Below, piece by piece: positions 1 through 7,137 of a stretch of 8,747 bases of DNA. Numbering within the stretch: the stretch's first letter is position 1; every line of letters starts with the position of its first letter. Origin of the DNA: Devosia sp. GTDB lineage: Bacteria > Pseudomonadota > Alphaproteobacteria > Rhizobiales > Devosiaceae. The stretch is from NCBI GenBank assembly GCA_016793415.1, contig JAEUMC010000445.1:1-8747 (forward strand). Direction: 5' to 3'. The notes beneath the pieces were generated by a model, which had not been told where the DNA came from, did no database searches, and saw only the letters and a list, made by a program, of their open reading frames with translations. A program made the position numbers and the translations under genes.

Positions 1-1341
1 CGGCAGGCCCTCGAGCCGCAGCACCACGTCGCGCGGTTCGGGCGTCATGTTGAGCACCTTGACGTCGAAGCCGTTGCGCACCGAGCCGTCGCGCAGCTCG
101 ACATAGAGCGGGTTGCGATCATGCAGCACGTTGACCGACAGCGGCGAGCGCAGCGCCAGCGCCGTCAGCATGGCGAGCCCGATGGCGGCCCAGCCGATGA
201 AATAGACGACGGTGCGCGGCCGGATGATCGAGCGCCAGTCGGTACGCTTGATCGCCTCGACCAGTTTGCCGGTGGACGCGTCGCGGACGCGCGACGGCTG
301 CACCACCTGGCCGTTGCCGGTGGCCAGCGCCATGTTGCGGTTGTAGTCGCTGAGCGTCGCATAGGAGATGAGGCCGCGCTCCTTGCCCAGACGGGTCATC
401 ACATCGTCGCAGGCATCGATGCACAGCGCACAGGTGATGCATTCGAGCTGCTGGCCATCGCGAATATCGATGCCCATCGGGCACACCACCACGCAGGCAT
501 TGCAATCGACGCAATCGCCCACGGGCTTGCCCTCGGCGATCGCCTTCTTGGCGTGCCGGGTGCGCGGCTCGCCGCGCCAGTCGTTGTAGGTGACGGTGAG
601 CGAATGCTCGTCGAGCATGGCGCCCTGGATGCGCGGCCAGGGGCACATGTAGGTGCAGACCTGCTCGCGCAGCAGGCCGCCGAACGTGTAGGTCGTCGCC
701 GTCAGCAGCGCGATGGTGAAATAGGCGACAAGCGGCGCCTGGAGGCTCACCACATCCCCGAGCAGGGTGGGTGCGTCGGCGAAGTAGAAGATCCAGGCGC
801 CGCCCGTCAGCACGCCGATGATGAGCCAGATGGCGTGCTTGAGGCTGCGTTTGCCGAGCTTTCCGGCCGACCATGGCGCCGCGTCGAGCTTGATGCGGGC
901 GTTGCGATCGCCCTCGATGGCCCGCTCCACGGCCAGGAACAGATCCACCCACACGGTCTGCGGACAGGCATAGCCGCACCAGGCGCGCCCTACCGTCGAG
1001 GTGACGAGGAACAGGCCGATGCCGGCCATCACCAGGAGGCCGGCGACGTAGTAGAATTCCTGCGGCCAGATCTCGATGAAGAAGAAGTAGAAGCGCTTGT
1101 TGGCGAGATCGACCAGCACCGCCTGGTCCGGCGCGAACGGCCCCCGATCCCAACGCAGCCAGGGCGTGACGTAGTAGATGCCCAGGGTAATCAGCATCAC
1201 CAGCCACTTGAAGCGGCGAAACTGCCCGCTGGCGCGCTTGGGGAAGATCTTCTTGCGTGGTGCGTAGAGCGGCTGCCGGCGCCCGGCGGCGTTCACCGCC
1301 TCGACGTCATAGGTCTGGGGATCGGGAGTATCGGCTTGCAT
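1..1341 (-). CDS. ccoG: CcoG, cbb3 oxidase maturation ferredoxin (3' end outside window)
   Basis: Membrane-bound polyferredoxin (FixG/RdxA family), known as a copper reductase that helps deliver Cu(I) during assembly of cbb3 oxidase. The frame is open for 447 codons from the ATG at 1341 to base 1 with no stop, so the C-terminus is missing; the family is usually about 480-520 residues, so roughly 50 are probably lost. Visible are membrane segments near residues 45-60, 97-115, 170-187, 203-222 and 377-397, cysteine pairs CGYAC (122-126) and CTYMC (229-233), and two [4Fe-4S] ferredoxin motifs: C277-C280-C283-C287 followed by Pro, and C301-C304-C307-C311. It lies 177 bp downstream of ccoP, beyond a terminator, with its own FNR-type box about 61 bp before the ATG, so it is probably transcribed separately. 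The ribosome site is weak (CGGA just before the ATG). Family assignment is secure. Confidence 0.96.
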   Translation of the reverse strand, partial: MQADTPDPQTYDVEAVNAAGRRQPLYAPRKKIFPKRASGQFRRFKWLVMLITLGIYYVTPWLRWDRGPFAPDQAVLVDLANKRFYFFFIEIWPQEFYYVAGLLVMAGIGLFLVTSTVGRAWCGYACPQTVWVDLFLAVERAIEGDRNARIKLDAAPWSAGKLGKRSLKHAIWLIIGVLTGGAWIFYFADAPTLLGDVVSLQAPLVAYFTIALLTATTYTFGGLLREQVCTYMCPWPRIQGAMLDEHSLTVTYNDWRGEPRTRHAKKAIAEGKPVGDCVDCNACVVVCPMGIDIRDGQQLECITCALCIDACDDVMTRLGKERGLISYATLSDYNRNMALATGNGQVVQPSRVRDASTGKLVEAIKRTDWRSIIRPRTVVYFIGWAAIGLAMLTALALRSPLSVNVLHDRNPLYVELRDGSVRNGFDVKVLNMTPEPRDVVLRLEGLP

Positions 1342-1395
1342 TCCGGCGTCCGGGGATAGTGTCGGCCGGTTGTCGCATGGCGGCGACGAGCCGGT

Positions 1396-1409
1396 TTGAT
1401 CTGGGTCAA
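1396..1409 (-). promoter_or_regulatory. FNR/FixK-type box upstream of ccoG
   Basis: The 14-mer TTGATCTGGGTCAA fits the FNR-family consensus TTGAT-N4-ATCAA with one mismatch in the second arm. Its centre (1402.5) is about 61 bp upstream of the ccoG ATG, which allows class II activation with a leader near 20 nt. I do not see a convincing -10 hexamer at the expected spot (1368-1373), so the promoter itself is unproven. Which regulator binds (FNR, FixK or NnrR type) cannot be told from the site. Confidence 0.7.
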
Positions 1410-1458
1410 GCCGCCGGGGCGAGGCTGGTGGGGACCTTCCGCACCCGCCCCCTCACCC

Positions 1459-1490
1459 AAAGAAAAGGGGGGCGCTTGCGGTCGCCCCCC
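1459..1490 (-). terminator. Intrinsic terminator of the ccoNOQP operon
   Basis: On the minus strand, starting about 29 bp after the ccoP stop, an 8-bp perfect GC stem (arms 1483-1490 and 1467-1474, each GGGGGGCG or its complement) encloses an 8-base loop and is followed directly by TTTTCTTT (1466-1459). This is the classic Rho-independent layout. It lies between ccoP and ccoG and separates the structural operon from the maturation gene, although read-through is possible. Confidence 0.82.
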
Positions 1491-1518
1491 TCCCCTCTGA
1501 TGGCGGAGCGCGCGGCCG

Positions 1519-2385
1519 CTATTGACCGCCACCGAGCCCGTGCACGTAGACCGCAAGCTGCTTGACTGCCGTATCGCCCAGCCGTGCCCCCCAGGCCGGC
1601 ATGACGCCGTGGCGCGGCTGGTTGATCTGGGCGCGGATCGCCTCGAGCGTGCCGCCATAGAGCCAGATCTGGTCGTTGAGCGAAGGCCCGCCGGCATCGA
1701 CCAGCCCCCCGCCGCCGTCGCCGTGGCAGCTGGCGCAGTTGTCGGCGAACAGCTGCTGGCCCTCGGGGCTCGCCGCGCCGCCCTCGATGCCCGAGAAGGA
1801 GGCGACTTGTTTGGCCACACGGTCGATATCCTCGGCGCCGAGGATGCCGTCGGCGCCGAAATTCGGCATGACGTTGTAGTGGGTATCGGCATCGGTGGGC
1901 GAGCGCGCACCATGGGTGATGGTGGCGTAGATCTGCTCGATCGTGCCACCCCACACCCACTCGTCGTCGTTGAGGTTAGGGTAACCCGCGCTGCCCGTCG
2001 CACCGGTGCCATGGCACTGCGAACAATAGACCTTGTACAGCGATTGGCCGCCGGCCCGGGCGAAACGCGCGAGGCCGTCGTCCTTGAGGATGTCGGCGAC
2101 CGGCGTGCTGGCCACGGCCTCGAGCCTGTCGCCCTGCGCCAGCTTGGCCGCGGCAAGATCGGCATCGAGATCGGCGCGGCTCGAGTAGCCGAGCAGACCC
2201 GTGGTTGCCGAGGAGAGCATCGGCCAGGCGGGGAAGACGACAGTGTACCCCAGCGCGAACACGATGCAGCCGTAGAAGGTCCACAGCCACCAGCGCGGCA
2301 GCGGGTTGTTGAGCTCCCTGATGCCGTCCCACTCGTGTCCGGTGGTCTCGACGCCGCTGAGCTTGTCGATATGTTTGTCGCTCAT
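1519..2385 (-). CDS. ccoP: CcoP, diheme cytochrome c subunit III of cbb3 oxidase
   Basis: Membrane-anchored diheme cytochrome c that passes electrons from the bc1 complex or soluble cytochromes towards CcoO and CcoN. It has 288 residues, typical for CcoP. The cytoplasmic N-terminus contains the conserved HEWDGIRELNNPLPRWW stretch (17-33), then one membrane segment (about 34-52) and two periplasmic cytochrome c domains. Heme sites are CSQCH (121-125) and CASCH (217-221); probable axial methionines are M173 (NVMPNF) and M262 (GVMPAW). The ATG at 2385 overlaps the ccoQ stop as ATGA and has GGAGG seven bases upstream, indicating translational coupling. It is the last gene of ccoNOQP, followed by an intrinsic terminator. 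I see nothing abnormal in it. Confidence 0.97.
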   Translation of the reverse strand: MSDKHIDKLSGVETTGHEWDGIRELNNPLPRWWLWTFYGCIVFALGYTVVFPAWPMLSSATTGLLGYSSRADLDADLAAAKLAQGDRLEAVASTPVADILKDDGLARFARAGGQSLYKVYCSQCHGTGATGSAGYPNLNDDEWVWGGTIEQIYATITHGARSPTDADTHYNVMPNFGADGILGAEDIDRVAKQVASFSGIEGGAASPEGQQLFADNCASCHGDGGGGLVDAGGPSLNDQIWLYGGTLEAIRAQINQPRHGVMPAWGARLGDTAVKQLAVYVHGLGGGQ

Positions 2386-2567
2386 CGACCGGCCTCCCGA
2401 TCACGCGGGGTGGCATCGTCGAGCGGAATGCGCGCCGCCGCCATGGCGCTGGCTTTTGCGCCCGGGCGTACGAGGAAGAACACCACGGCGAGAAAGATCG
2501 CCATCATGTAGAGAAGGCCCCAGCTGTCGGCGAAATGCCGGAGCGTGTCGTAGAGTGCGGTTGGCAT
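2382..2567 (-). CDS. ccoQ: CcoQ, small cbb3 oxidase subunit (FixQ)
   Basis: Single-pass membrane peptide of 61 residues that in other bacteria stabilises the interaction of CcoP with the CcoNO core. The sequence shows a short N-terminal helix, one hydrophobic segment (about residues 15-34, with the typical GLLYMMAIFLAVVFF core), an RPG turn and a charged hydrophilic tail. It sits 12 bp after the ccoO stop and overlaps ccoP by four bases (ATGA). The ribosome site before the ATG at 2567 is weak (GAGCG), which suggests coupling to ccoO translation. The family is poorly conserved in sequence; position, length and topology carry the call. Confidence 0.93.
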   Translation of the reverse strand: MPTALYDTLRHFADSWGLLYMMAIFLAVVFFLVRPGAKASAMAAARIPLDDATPRDREAGR

Positions 2568-2579
2568 GGGTTCGCTCGC

Positions 2580-3311
2580 TTAGCGGTAGTTGGCCTCGGC
2601 GTCGTAGGTCGAAAAATCGACCAGCGTGCCGAGCATCTGGAGATAGGCGACCAGCGCATCCATCTCGGTGATCCGTTTCGGATTGCCGTCAAAATCCTCG
2701 GTACGCACGTTGCTGTAGCGCTCGAGCAGCCCCGAGGTGTCGGCATCGGGCGTCGCCTGCGCAACCAGGTCGCGCTCCGCATTGGCGACCGCATCCTCGC
2801 CATAGGGCACCCCCACCGCCGCATTGGCCTTGAGGCTGGCCGCGACGTTGCGCGTATCGAGCGGCGTGTCGGCGAGGAAGCCGTATTTCGGCATGATCGA
2901 CTCGGGCACCAGCGCCTGCGGGTTACTCAGGTGCTCCACATGCCACTCGTCGGAGTAGCGACCGCCGACCCGGGCGAGATCCGGTCCGGTGCGCTTGGAC
3001 CCCCACTGGAACGGATGGTCGTACATCGACTCCGCTGCCAGCGAGTAATGGCCATAGCGCTCGGTCTCGTCGCGGAACGGCCGGATCATCTGGCTATGGC
3101 AGGTGTAGCAGCCCTCGCGGATGTAGATGTCACGACCCGCCAATTCGAGCGGGGTGTAGGGGCGCATCCCCTCCACCTTCTCGATGGTGTTCTGGAAGTA
3201 GAACAGCGGCGCGACCTCGACGATGCCGCCGATGCAGACGACCACCAGCGAGAGGGTCAGGAGCAGCGTGGCGTTGCGTTCGATGACGCCGTGCTTGCCG
3301 AGAATATCCAT
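2580..3311 (-). CDS. ccoO: CcoO, monoheme cytochrome c subunit II of cbb3 oxidase
   Basis: Membrane-anchored monoheme cytochrome c that feeds electrons to the CcoN catalytic subunit. It has 243 residues, normal for the family. One N-terminal membrane anchor (about 15-36) is followed by the conserved VEVAPLF and [18 protein letters not shown] region. The heme c site is CYTCH (68-72) and the axial Met is M140 in SIMPKY. Conserved [20 protein letters not shown] motifs (104-123) are present. The ATG at 3311 has AGGAG about ten bases upstream that overlaps the ccoN stop region, and the gap to ccoN is 12 bp, so the two are co-translated. There is no sign of damage. Confidence 0.97.
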   Translation of the reverse strand: MDILGKHGVIERNATLLLTLSLVVVCIGGIVEVAPLFYFQNTIEKVEGMRPYTPLELAGRDIYIREGCYTCHSQMIRPFRDETERYGHYSLAAESMYDHPFQWGSKRTGPDLARVGGRYSDEWHVEHLSNPQALVPESIMPKYGFLADTPLDTRNVAASLKANAAVGVPYGEDAVANAERDLVAQATPDADTSGLLERYSNVRTEDFDGNPKRITEMDALVAYLQMLGTLVDFSTYDAEANYR

Positions 3312-3323
3312 GGGTCAGCGCTC

Positions 3324-4940
3324 CTATTCGGCCGGCTGCAGTTGGGCGGTGGGGATCGGACGCTCGTTGCGGACGCGGCCGCGAATGGTCATCCAGATGT
3401 TGAAGGCCATCACCAGTCCGCCGGCGAGGTAGAGCATGCCGCCGAAGGCCCGGGCGATGTAGTAGGGGTGGAGCGCGGCGACGGTCTCGGCGAAGGAGTA
3501 GACGAGGAAACCCTCAGCATCGTACTCGCGCCACATCAGGCCCTGCATGATGCCCGACACCCACATCACGGCGGCGTAGATGACGATGCCGGTGGTGGCG
3601 AGCCAGAAGTGCCAGTTGACCATGCGCGGCGAGTAAAGCTGCTTCCGCCCCCATAGCCGCGGCACCATGAAGTAGATCGCCGCGAACGAGATCATGCCGA
3701 CCCAGCCGAGCGCCCCGGAGTGCACGTGACCGATGGTCCAGTCGGTATAGTGGCTGAGCCCGTTCACCGACTTGATCGACATCACCGGACCTTCGAAGGT
3801 CGACATGCCGTAGAAGGCGATGGCGATGACCATCATGCGGATGATCGGGTCGGTGCGGACCTTGTCCCAGGCACCGCGCAGCGTCATCAGCCCGTTGATC
3901 ATGCCGCCCCAGCTGGGCATCCACAGCATGATCGAGAACACCATGCCCAGCGTCTGCGCCCAGTCGGGCAGCGCCGTGTAGTGCAGGTGGTGCGGGCCGG
4001 CCCAGATGTAGAGAAAGATCAGCGCCCAGAAGTGGATGATCGACAGCCGATAGCTGTAGACCGGGCGTTCGGCCTGCTTGGGCAGGTAGTAGTACATCAT
4101 GCCGAGGAACCCGGCGGTGAGGAAGAAACCGACGGCGTTGTGGCCGTACCACCACTGGGTCAGCGCATCCTGCACGCCCGAGAACAGCGAGTAGCTCTTG
4201 GAACTGAAGGGGCTCACCGGGACGGCGAGGTTGTTGACCACATGCAGCATGGCAATGGTCACGATGAATGCCAGGTAGAACCAGTTGGCCACGTAGATGT
4301 GCGGCTCTTTGCGCTTGATGATGGTACCGAGGAACAGCACCAGATAGGCGACCCAGACGATGGTCAGCCAGAGGTCGGTGTACCACTCGGGCTCGGCATA
4401 CTCGCGGCTCTGCGTGATGCCGAGCAGATAGCCGGTCGCCGCCATGACGATGAACAGCTGGTAGCCCCAGAACACGAACCAGGCGAGGTTGTCGTTGATC
4501 AGCCGGGCGCGCGAGGTGCGCTGCACCACGTAGAAGCTGGTGGTGAGCAGCGCTGTGCCGCCGAAGGCGAACACCACTGCCGAGGTATGCAACGGCCGCA
4601 GCCGACCGAAATTGAACCAGGGTCCGAAATTCAGCTCCGGCCAGGCCAGTTGCAATGCGATGACGATGCCGACGAGGAAGCCGACACAGCCCCAGAACAC
4701 GGTGAGGATGGAACCGATCCTGATCGGCGCGTCGAAATAGGCCAGCGTATCGGCGGCAGCCGCGGGCGCCGTCGGCACCGGCGCAGCCGGCCGGCGCATC
4801 AGGATGATGGTGCCCAGACCGAGCACTGCGGCGATGATGCCCCAATGCGCAGAGAAGGCCGCGTCCTGTCCAAGCCCGGACAGGACGAGCGACAGGAACG
4901 TGCCCCCTCCCAGGATGATGATCCAAGGCAGATTCTGCAA
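3324..4940 (-). CDS. ccoN: CcoN, catalytic subunit I of cbb3 cytochrome c oxidase
   Basis: Heme-copper oxidase subunit I of the high-affinity cbb3 type, reducing O2 to water and pumping protons. Numbering from the farthest upstream GTG (4988), the heme b ligands are H134 and H423, the CuB ligands H283, H333 and H334, the heme b3 ligand is H421, Y327 is the Tyr cross-linked to a CuB His, and E399 is the conserved helix Glu; all line up with the known Pseudomonas stutzeri residues at a near-constant offset. An extra N-terminal membrane segment resembles rhizobial FixN. I prefer the TTG at 4940 (538 residues) because it has GGGGG five bases upstream and leaves room for a promoter. The GTG at 4988 (554 residues) would begin only about 22 bp from the centre of the FNR box. 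First gene of ccoNOQP. Confidence 0.96.
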   Translation of the reverse strand: MQNLPWIIILGGGTFLSLVLSGLGQDAAFSAHWGIIAAVLGLGTIILMRRPAAPVPTAPAAAADTLAYFDAPIRIGSILTVFWGCVGFLVGIVIALQLAWPELNFGPWFNFGRLRPLHTSAVVFAFGGTALLTTSFYVVQRTSRARLINDNLAWFVFWGYQLFIVMAATGYLLGITQSREYAEPEWYTDLWLTIVWVAYLVLFLGTIIKRKEPHIYVANWFYLAFIVTIAMLHVVNNLAVPVSPFSSKSYSLFSGVQDALTQWWYGHNAVGFFLTAGFLGMMYYYLPKQAERPVYSYRLSIIHFWALIFLYIWAGPHHLHYTALPDWAQTLGMVFSIMLWMPSWGGMINGLMTLRGAWDKVRTDPIIRMMVIAIAFYGMSTFEGPVMSIKSVNGLSHYTDWTIGHVHSGALGWVGMISFAAIYFMVPRLWGRKQLYSPRMVNWHFWLATTGIVIYAAVMWVSGIMQGLMWREYDAEGFLVYSFAETVAALHPYYIARAFGGMLYLAGGLVMAFNIWMTIRGRVRNERPIPTAQLQPAE

Positions 4941-5003
4941 AGCGGCCCCCGTGTGCTGCGTAATGAGACGCCTGCACCCTACGGCCACTGCCCCCGGGAA
5001 ATT

Positions 5004-5017
5004 TTGATCCAGATCAA
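5004..5017. promoter_or_regulatory. Perfect FNR-type anaerobox between ccoN and the HHE gene
   Basis: TTGATCCAGATCAA matches the FNR/Anr/FixK consensus exactly in both arms. Towards ccoN, the minus-strand hexamer TAGGGT (4981-4976) is centred 32 bp from the box centre, the expected spacing for a -10 with the box at -41.5, which puts the transcript start near 4969 and a 29-nt leader before the TTG at 4940. Towards the hemerythrin-like gene, the hexamer at 5040-5045 (TTTGCT, 3/6 match) is at the same spacing, giving a start near 5052 and a 32-nt leader. One site may therefore drive both genes. The transcript starts are inferred. Confidence 0.85.
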
Positions 5018-5083
5018 CGCCCGCGTAGCTGTCCCGGTCTTTGCTTGCGGAACATGACGCACGGCGAACCAGGGGATCGAGGA

Positions 5084-5530
5084 ATGCAGGTTGAGGTAAA
5101 GCAGGACCGGGCGCTCGCAGTTGATTTGCGCGACTCCTTTGCCCAGCAGCTGGCGCTATGCGACGTGCTCGAGGAGATCGCCGACTCGCTGCCTTATGGT
5201 CTCAACCACCAGAGGTGCCTGCGCGCCGCGCAATTGATCGGACCGGTGTTGCGCAGCGCCCATGCGGCCGAAGAGACCGTGCTGTTCCCCTGGATCCTCG
5301 CCACTCATGCCAACGGCACGACCGTGGTCGAGCAGTTGCGGCTCGAACACCTCGAGGACGAGTGCTTTGCCGAGGAAGTGCAGTACGAGCTGCAACTGCT
5401 TGGCTGCCGCCAACCGGTCCTTGCGCCCGAAGCCACCGGCTACATGCTCCGCGGCTTCTTCGAGTGCCTGCGCCGGCATGTTCGGCACGAGCATGAACTG
5501 ATGGCGAATCTGCCCAACTCACGACAGTGA
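5084..5530 (+). CDS. Hemerythrin-like HHE-domain protein
   Basis: Soluble four-helix protein of 148 residues with the hallmarks of the hemerythrin HHE family, which binds a non-heme di-iron centre and senses, stores or detoxifies O2, NO or related species. Candidate metal ligands are H60 with E63/E64 in [13 protein letters not shown]88/H89 in LRLEHLED, and H132 with H135/E136 in the last helix. The first helix (about 14-38) shows no histidine, so the usual helix-1 ligand seems absent or replaced; this may be a divergent site. Start choice: the ATG at 5084 has GGGGA seven bases upstream; the TTG at 5045 and ATG at 5054 sit at the predicted promoter. It is divergent from ccoN, shares its anaerobox, and its last 12 bp overlap the 3' end of nnrS. 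The exact role is unknown; NO or O2 handling is inferred. Confidence 0.82.
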   Translation: MQVEVKQDRALAVDLRDSFAQQLALCDVLEEIADSLPYGLNHQRCLRAAQLIGPVLRSAHAAEETVLFPWILATHANGTTVVEQLRLEHLEDECFAEEVQYELQLLGCRQPVLAPEATGYMLRGFFECLRRHVRHEHELMANLPNSRQ

Positions 5531-6748
5531 GCGAGCCGGCTGGCGCAACGAAGGCGTGAGCAGCATTCCGGCATGTTCTGCGACGAACAACCCGAAAGCG
5601 GCGAGCCATAGCAGCCCGCTTGCGAGCAGCACCAGGTGGTAGGCCATGGGCAGTGCCTCGGCGAGGGGACGCATCACGGCGGCCAGCAGCAGACAGCCAT
5701 AGGCCACCGTCGTGGTGGTTGAGGCGGTGAGCGGCCGGCCGGTGTGGCCGCGGCTCGCCCGCGCCATCACCGCGAAGGTGGTGAGCCCGATTGCCCCGAC
5801 GGTCAGCACATGCAGGGCCGAAGCCGGCGCCACCAGCCCCAGGCCGGCCAGCGCCAGCATGGCAAAGCCGGCGGGCACAAAGGCATAGGAAAGATGCAGC
5901 ATCAGCAGCAACGGCTCGCGCCAGGTTGCCTGCCCCTGCCAGCGCGCCAGGCGGATGGCGTGCAGCAGCGCTGCCGCCGCCGCGAGCCCGGTGCTCGCCA
6001 GGACATCCGGCCACAGGGCCCAACCGGCACCGGCGAGCAGGGCCAGCGCGACCGCCAGCTGATCGAAGCGGCCGACCGACGCGGGCAGTCGGGCAGCGCC
6101 GCGCTTGCTCAGATAGTTGCGGGTGAAGCTGGGGATGATGCGGCCGCCGATCAGCCCGACCAGCGTCACGAACAGCGCCACCGTCAGCCGCAGCACCAGA
6201 TACGGGTCGCCGCCCATGGCCTGCGCCAGGTGATAGCCGAGGTTGAGCACTGCAAGCCCGCTGATGGCGCCGGCCACCCGCAGGTTCTTCCAGTTGCGAC
6301 CGCTCACCACTTCGCGGCCGACGACAAAGGCCAGCGCCGGCAGGAACAGGCAATCGAGCGCGGCACTGGCGAGCTCGCCGAGCAGTTGCGGCGCCAGACC
6401 GGCGAGGCGGCCCGCCAGCCACAGGGCGACCAGCACCATCAGCGGCGGGCCCGACACCGGCAGCCGGCCGGTCCAGTTGGGCACCGCGGTCAGCACGAAG
6501 CCGGCAAGCGCCGCCGCGCCGTAGCCGAACAGCATTTCATGGCCGTGCCAGGCGATCGGCCCGGCGCTGCCGCCGACGCTCCAGGCACCCGCCAGCGCGC
6601 CGATCCAAAGTCCCATGGCGAGCAGGGCGTGGAGGCCGGCGCCGAGGAAGAATGGCCTGAAGCCGTAGGAAAACAGTGGCGGTCCGGAGCGGGCAACGCC
6701 GCGCGGCACCGGTTTGTGTGGGGTGGCGCGGGGCGCAATGATCTGCAT
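5519..6748 (-). CDS. nnrS: NnrS, heme/copper membrane protein of the nitric oxide response
   Basis: Polytopic inner-membrane protein of 409 residues with about 12 hydrophobic segments. NnrS of Rhodobacter binds heme and copper, and NnrS of other bacteria protects cells from NO stress. Family motifs are clear: SYGFRPFFLGAG (27-38), WHGHEMLFGY (67-76), NWTGRLP (91-97), GRIIPSFTRNYL (202-213), H313, and MARASRGHTGRPL (328-340). The conserved histidines are candidate metal ligands. The ATG at 6748 is chosen because GGAGG lies about six bases upstream; a longer reading from a TTG at 6817 would start inside the regulatory box and is rejected. It is divergent from the DUF1858 gene, with a shared FNR-family box between them, and its end overlaps the hemerythrin-like gene by 12 bp. 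Confidence 0.95.
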   Translation of the reverse strand: MQIIAPRATPHKPVPRGVARSGPPLFSYGFRPFFLGAGLHALLAMGLWIGALAGAWSVGGSAGPIAWHGHEMLFGYGAAALAGFVLTAVPNWTGRLPVSGPPLMVLVALWLAGRLAGLAPQLLGELASAALDCLFLPALAFVVGREVVSGRNWKNLRVAGAISGLAVLNLGYHLAQAMGGDPYLVLRLTVALFVTLVGLIGGRIIPSFTRNYLSKRGAARLPASVGRFDQLAVALALLAGAGWALWPDVLASTGLAAAAALLHAIRLARWQGQATWREPLLLMLHLSYAFVPAGFAMLALAGLGLVAPASALHVLTVGAIGLTTFAVMARASRGHTGRPLTASTTTTVAYGCLLLAAVMRPLAEALPMAYHLVLLASGLLWLAAFGLFVAEHAGMLLTPSLRQPARSLS

Positions 6749-6803
6749 CGGATCCTCCGGGCGGCGGGAACTCTGCATGTGCGCGATGCCGCAGCGTTCG
6801 TCT

Positions 6804-6817
6804 TTGCGCTGGCACAA
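6804..6817. promoter_or_regulatory. NnrR/FixK-type box between nnrS and the DUF1858 gene
   Basis: TTGCGCTGGCACAA has the TTG-N8-CAA frame of the FNR superfamily, with one mismatch from a perfect TTGCG-N4-CGCAA palindrome. It lies about 62 bp from both start codons (nnrS 6748, DUF1858 6874). On the plus strand TAGCCT (6840-6845) is centred exactly 32 bp from the box centre, predicting a start near 6852 and a 22-nt leader. Towards nnrS the hexamer at that spacing (CACATG) is poor. The C/G arm base differs from the strict FNR consensus and is closer to FixK or NnrR sites. Confidence 0.65.
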
Positions 6818-6873
6818 GGTTCGGGACGCTGCTGCGGCCTAGCCTGCGTGCAACAGCGAGGAGGTCAGCACCA

Positions 6874-7137
6874 ATGCCGAACGAGCTCGACAGCCTGTCG
6901 GTGCGGCAGATCATGACCCGGTGGCCTGCGACCACCCGGGTGTTCATCGACTGGCGGCTGCACTGTATCGGTTGCCCGATCGGCGAGCTGCATCGGCTCG
7001 CCGATGCAGCGCACGAGCACGGCTATGCGGCCGAGGCACTCGCGGCGGCCCTCACCGCCGCCATCGCCGGCGAGTTCATCCCAGCAGCCCCGGCTCGATC
7101 CCGTCGGCGACCAGCAGCAGCCGATGCGGATCCTTGA
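6874..7137 (+). CDS. DUF1858 (hybrid cluster protein-associated redox disulfide) protein
   Basis: Small cytoplasmic protein of 87 residues. Residues 8-66 match the DUF1858 domain, also described as a hybrid-cluster-protein-associated redox disulfide domain: an opening LSVRQIM, then WPATTRVFIDW, then the CIGC pair (C31, C34) followed by Pro, then a helix with LADAAHEHG. The CxxC pair suggests thiol redox chemistry or cluster/metal binding, but no reaction has been established for the family that I can name. The ATG at 6874 has GAGGAGGT nine bases upstream. The last roughly 20 residues are Ala/Arg/Pro-rich and lie antisense over the end of the regulator gene, so they are probably not functional. 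Divergent from nnrS with a shared FNR-family box, it is likely part of the same NO-responsive set. Confidence 0.85.
   Translation: MPNELDSLSVRQIMTRWPATTRVFIDWRLHCIGCPIGELHRLADAAHEHGYAAEALAAALTAAIAGEFIPAAPARSRRRPAAADADP

Noticed and set aside
121..1359. Long open frame of about 412 codons on the plus strand opposite ccoG
   Set aside because: It is antisense to a clear CcoG with intact ferredoxin motifs; its translation is low-complexity Arg/Ala/Gly/His-rich sequence of the kind high-GC coding DNA gives on the reverse strand.
1620..1640. FNR-like half site TTGATCTGGG inside ccoP
   Set aside because: The second arm does not match CAA and it is in the middle of a coding region; probably chance.
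2535..3656. Plus-strand open frame opposite ccoO and the end of ccoN
   Set aside because: A shadow of the ccoO and ccoN coding strand; no domain or plausible ribosome site supports it.
3720..5057. Long plus-strand open frame (about 445 codons) opposite ccoN and through the promoter region
   Set aside because: Antisense to CcoN with all metal ligands intact; the composition is His/Asp/Gln/Arg-rich with no recognisable domain, and it runs across the anaerobox.
5045..5083. Earlier starts for the hemerythrin-like gene (TTG 5045, ATG 5054)
   Set aside because: They lie at the predicted -10 or transcript start and lack a ribosome site, unlike the ATG at 5084.
6749..6817. Extended nnrS reading from a TTG at 6817
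   Set aside because: It would start inside the FNR-type box and lacks a ribosome site, while the ATG at 6748 has GGAGG at good spacing and a normal family N-terminus.
5744..6916. Long plus-strand open frame opposite nnrS
   Set aside because: Gln/Arg/Ala-rich translation with no domain, and it covers the nnrS/DUF1858 promoter; NnrS on the other strand is unambiguous.
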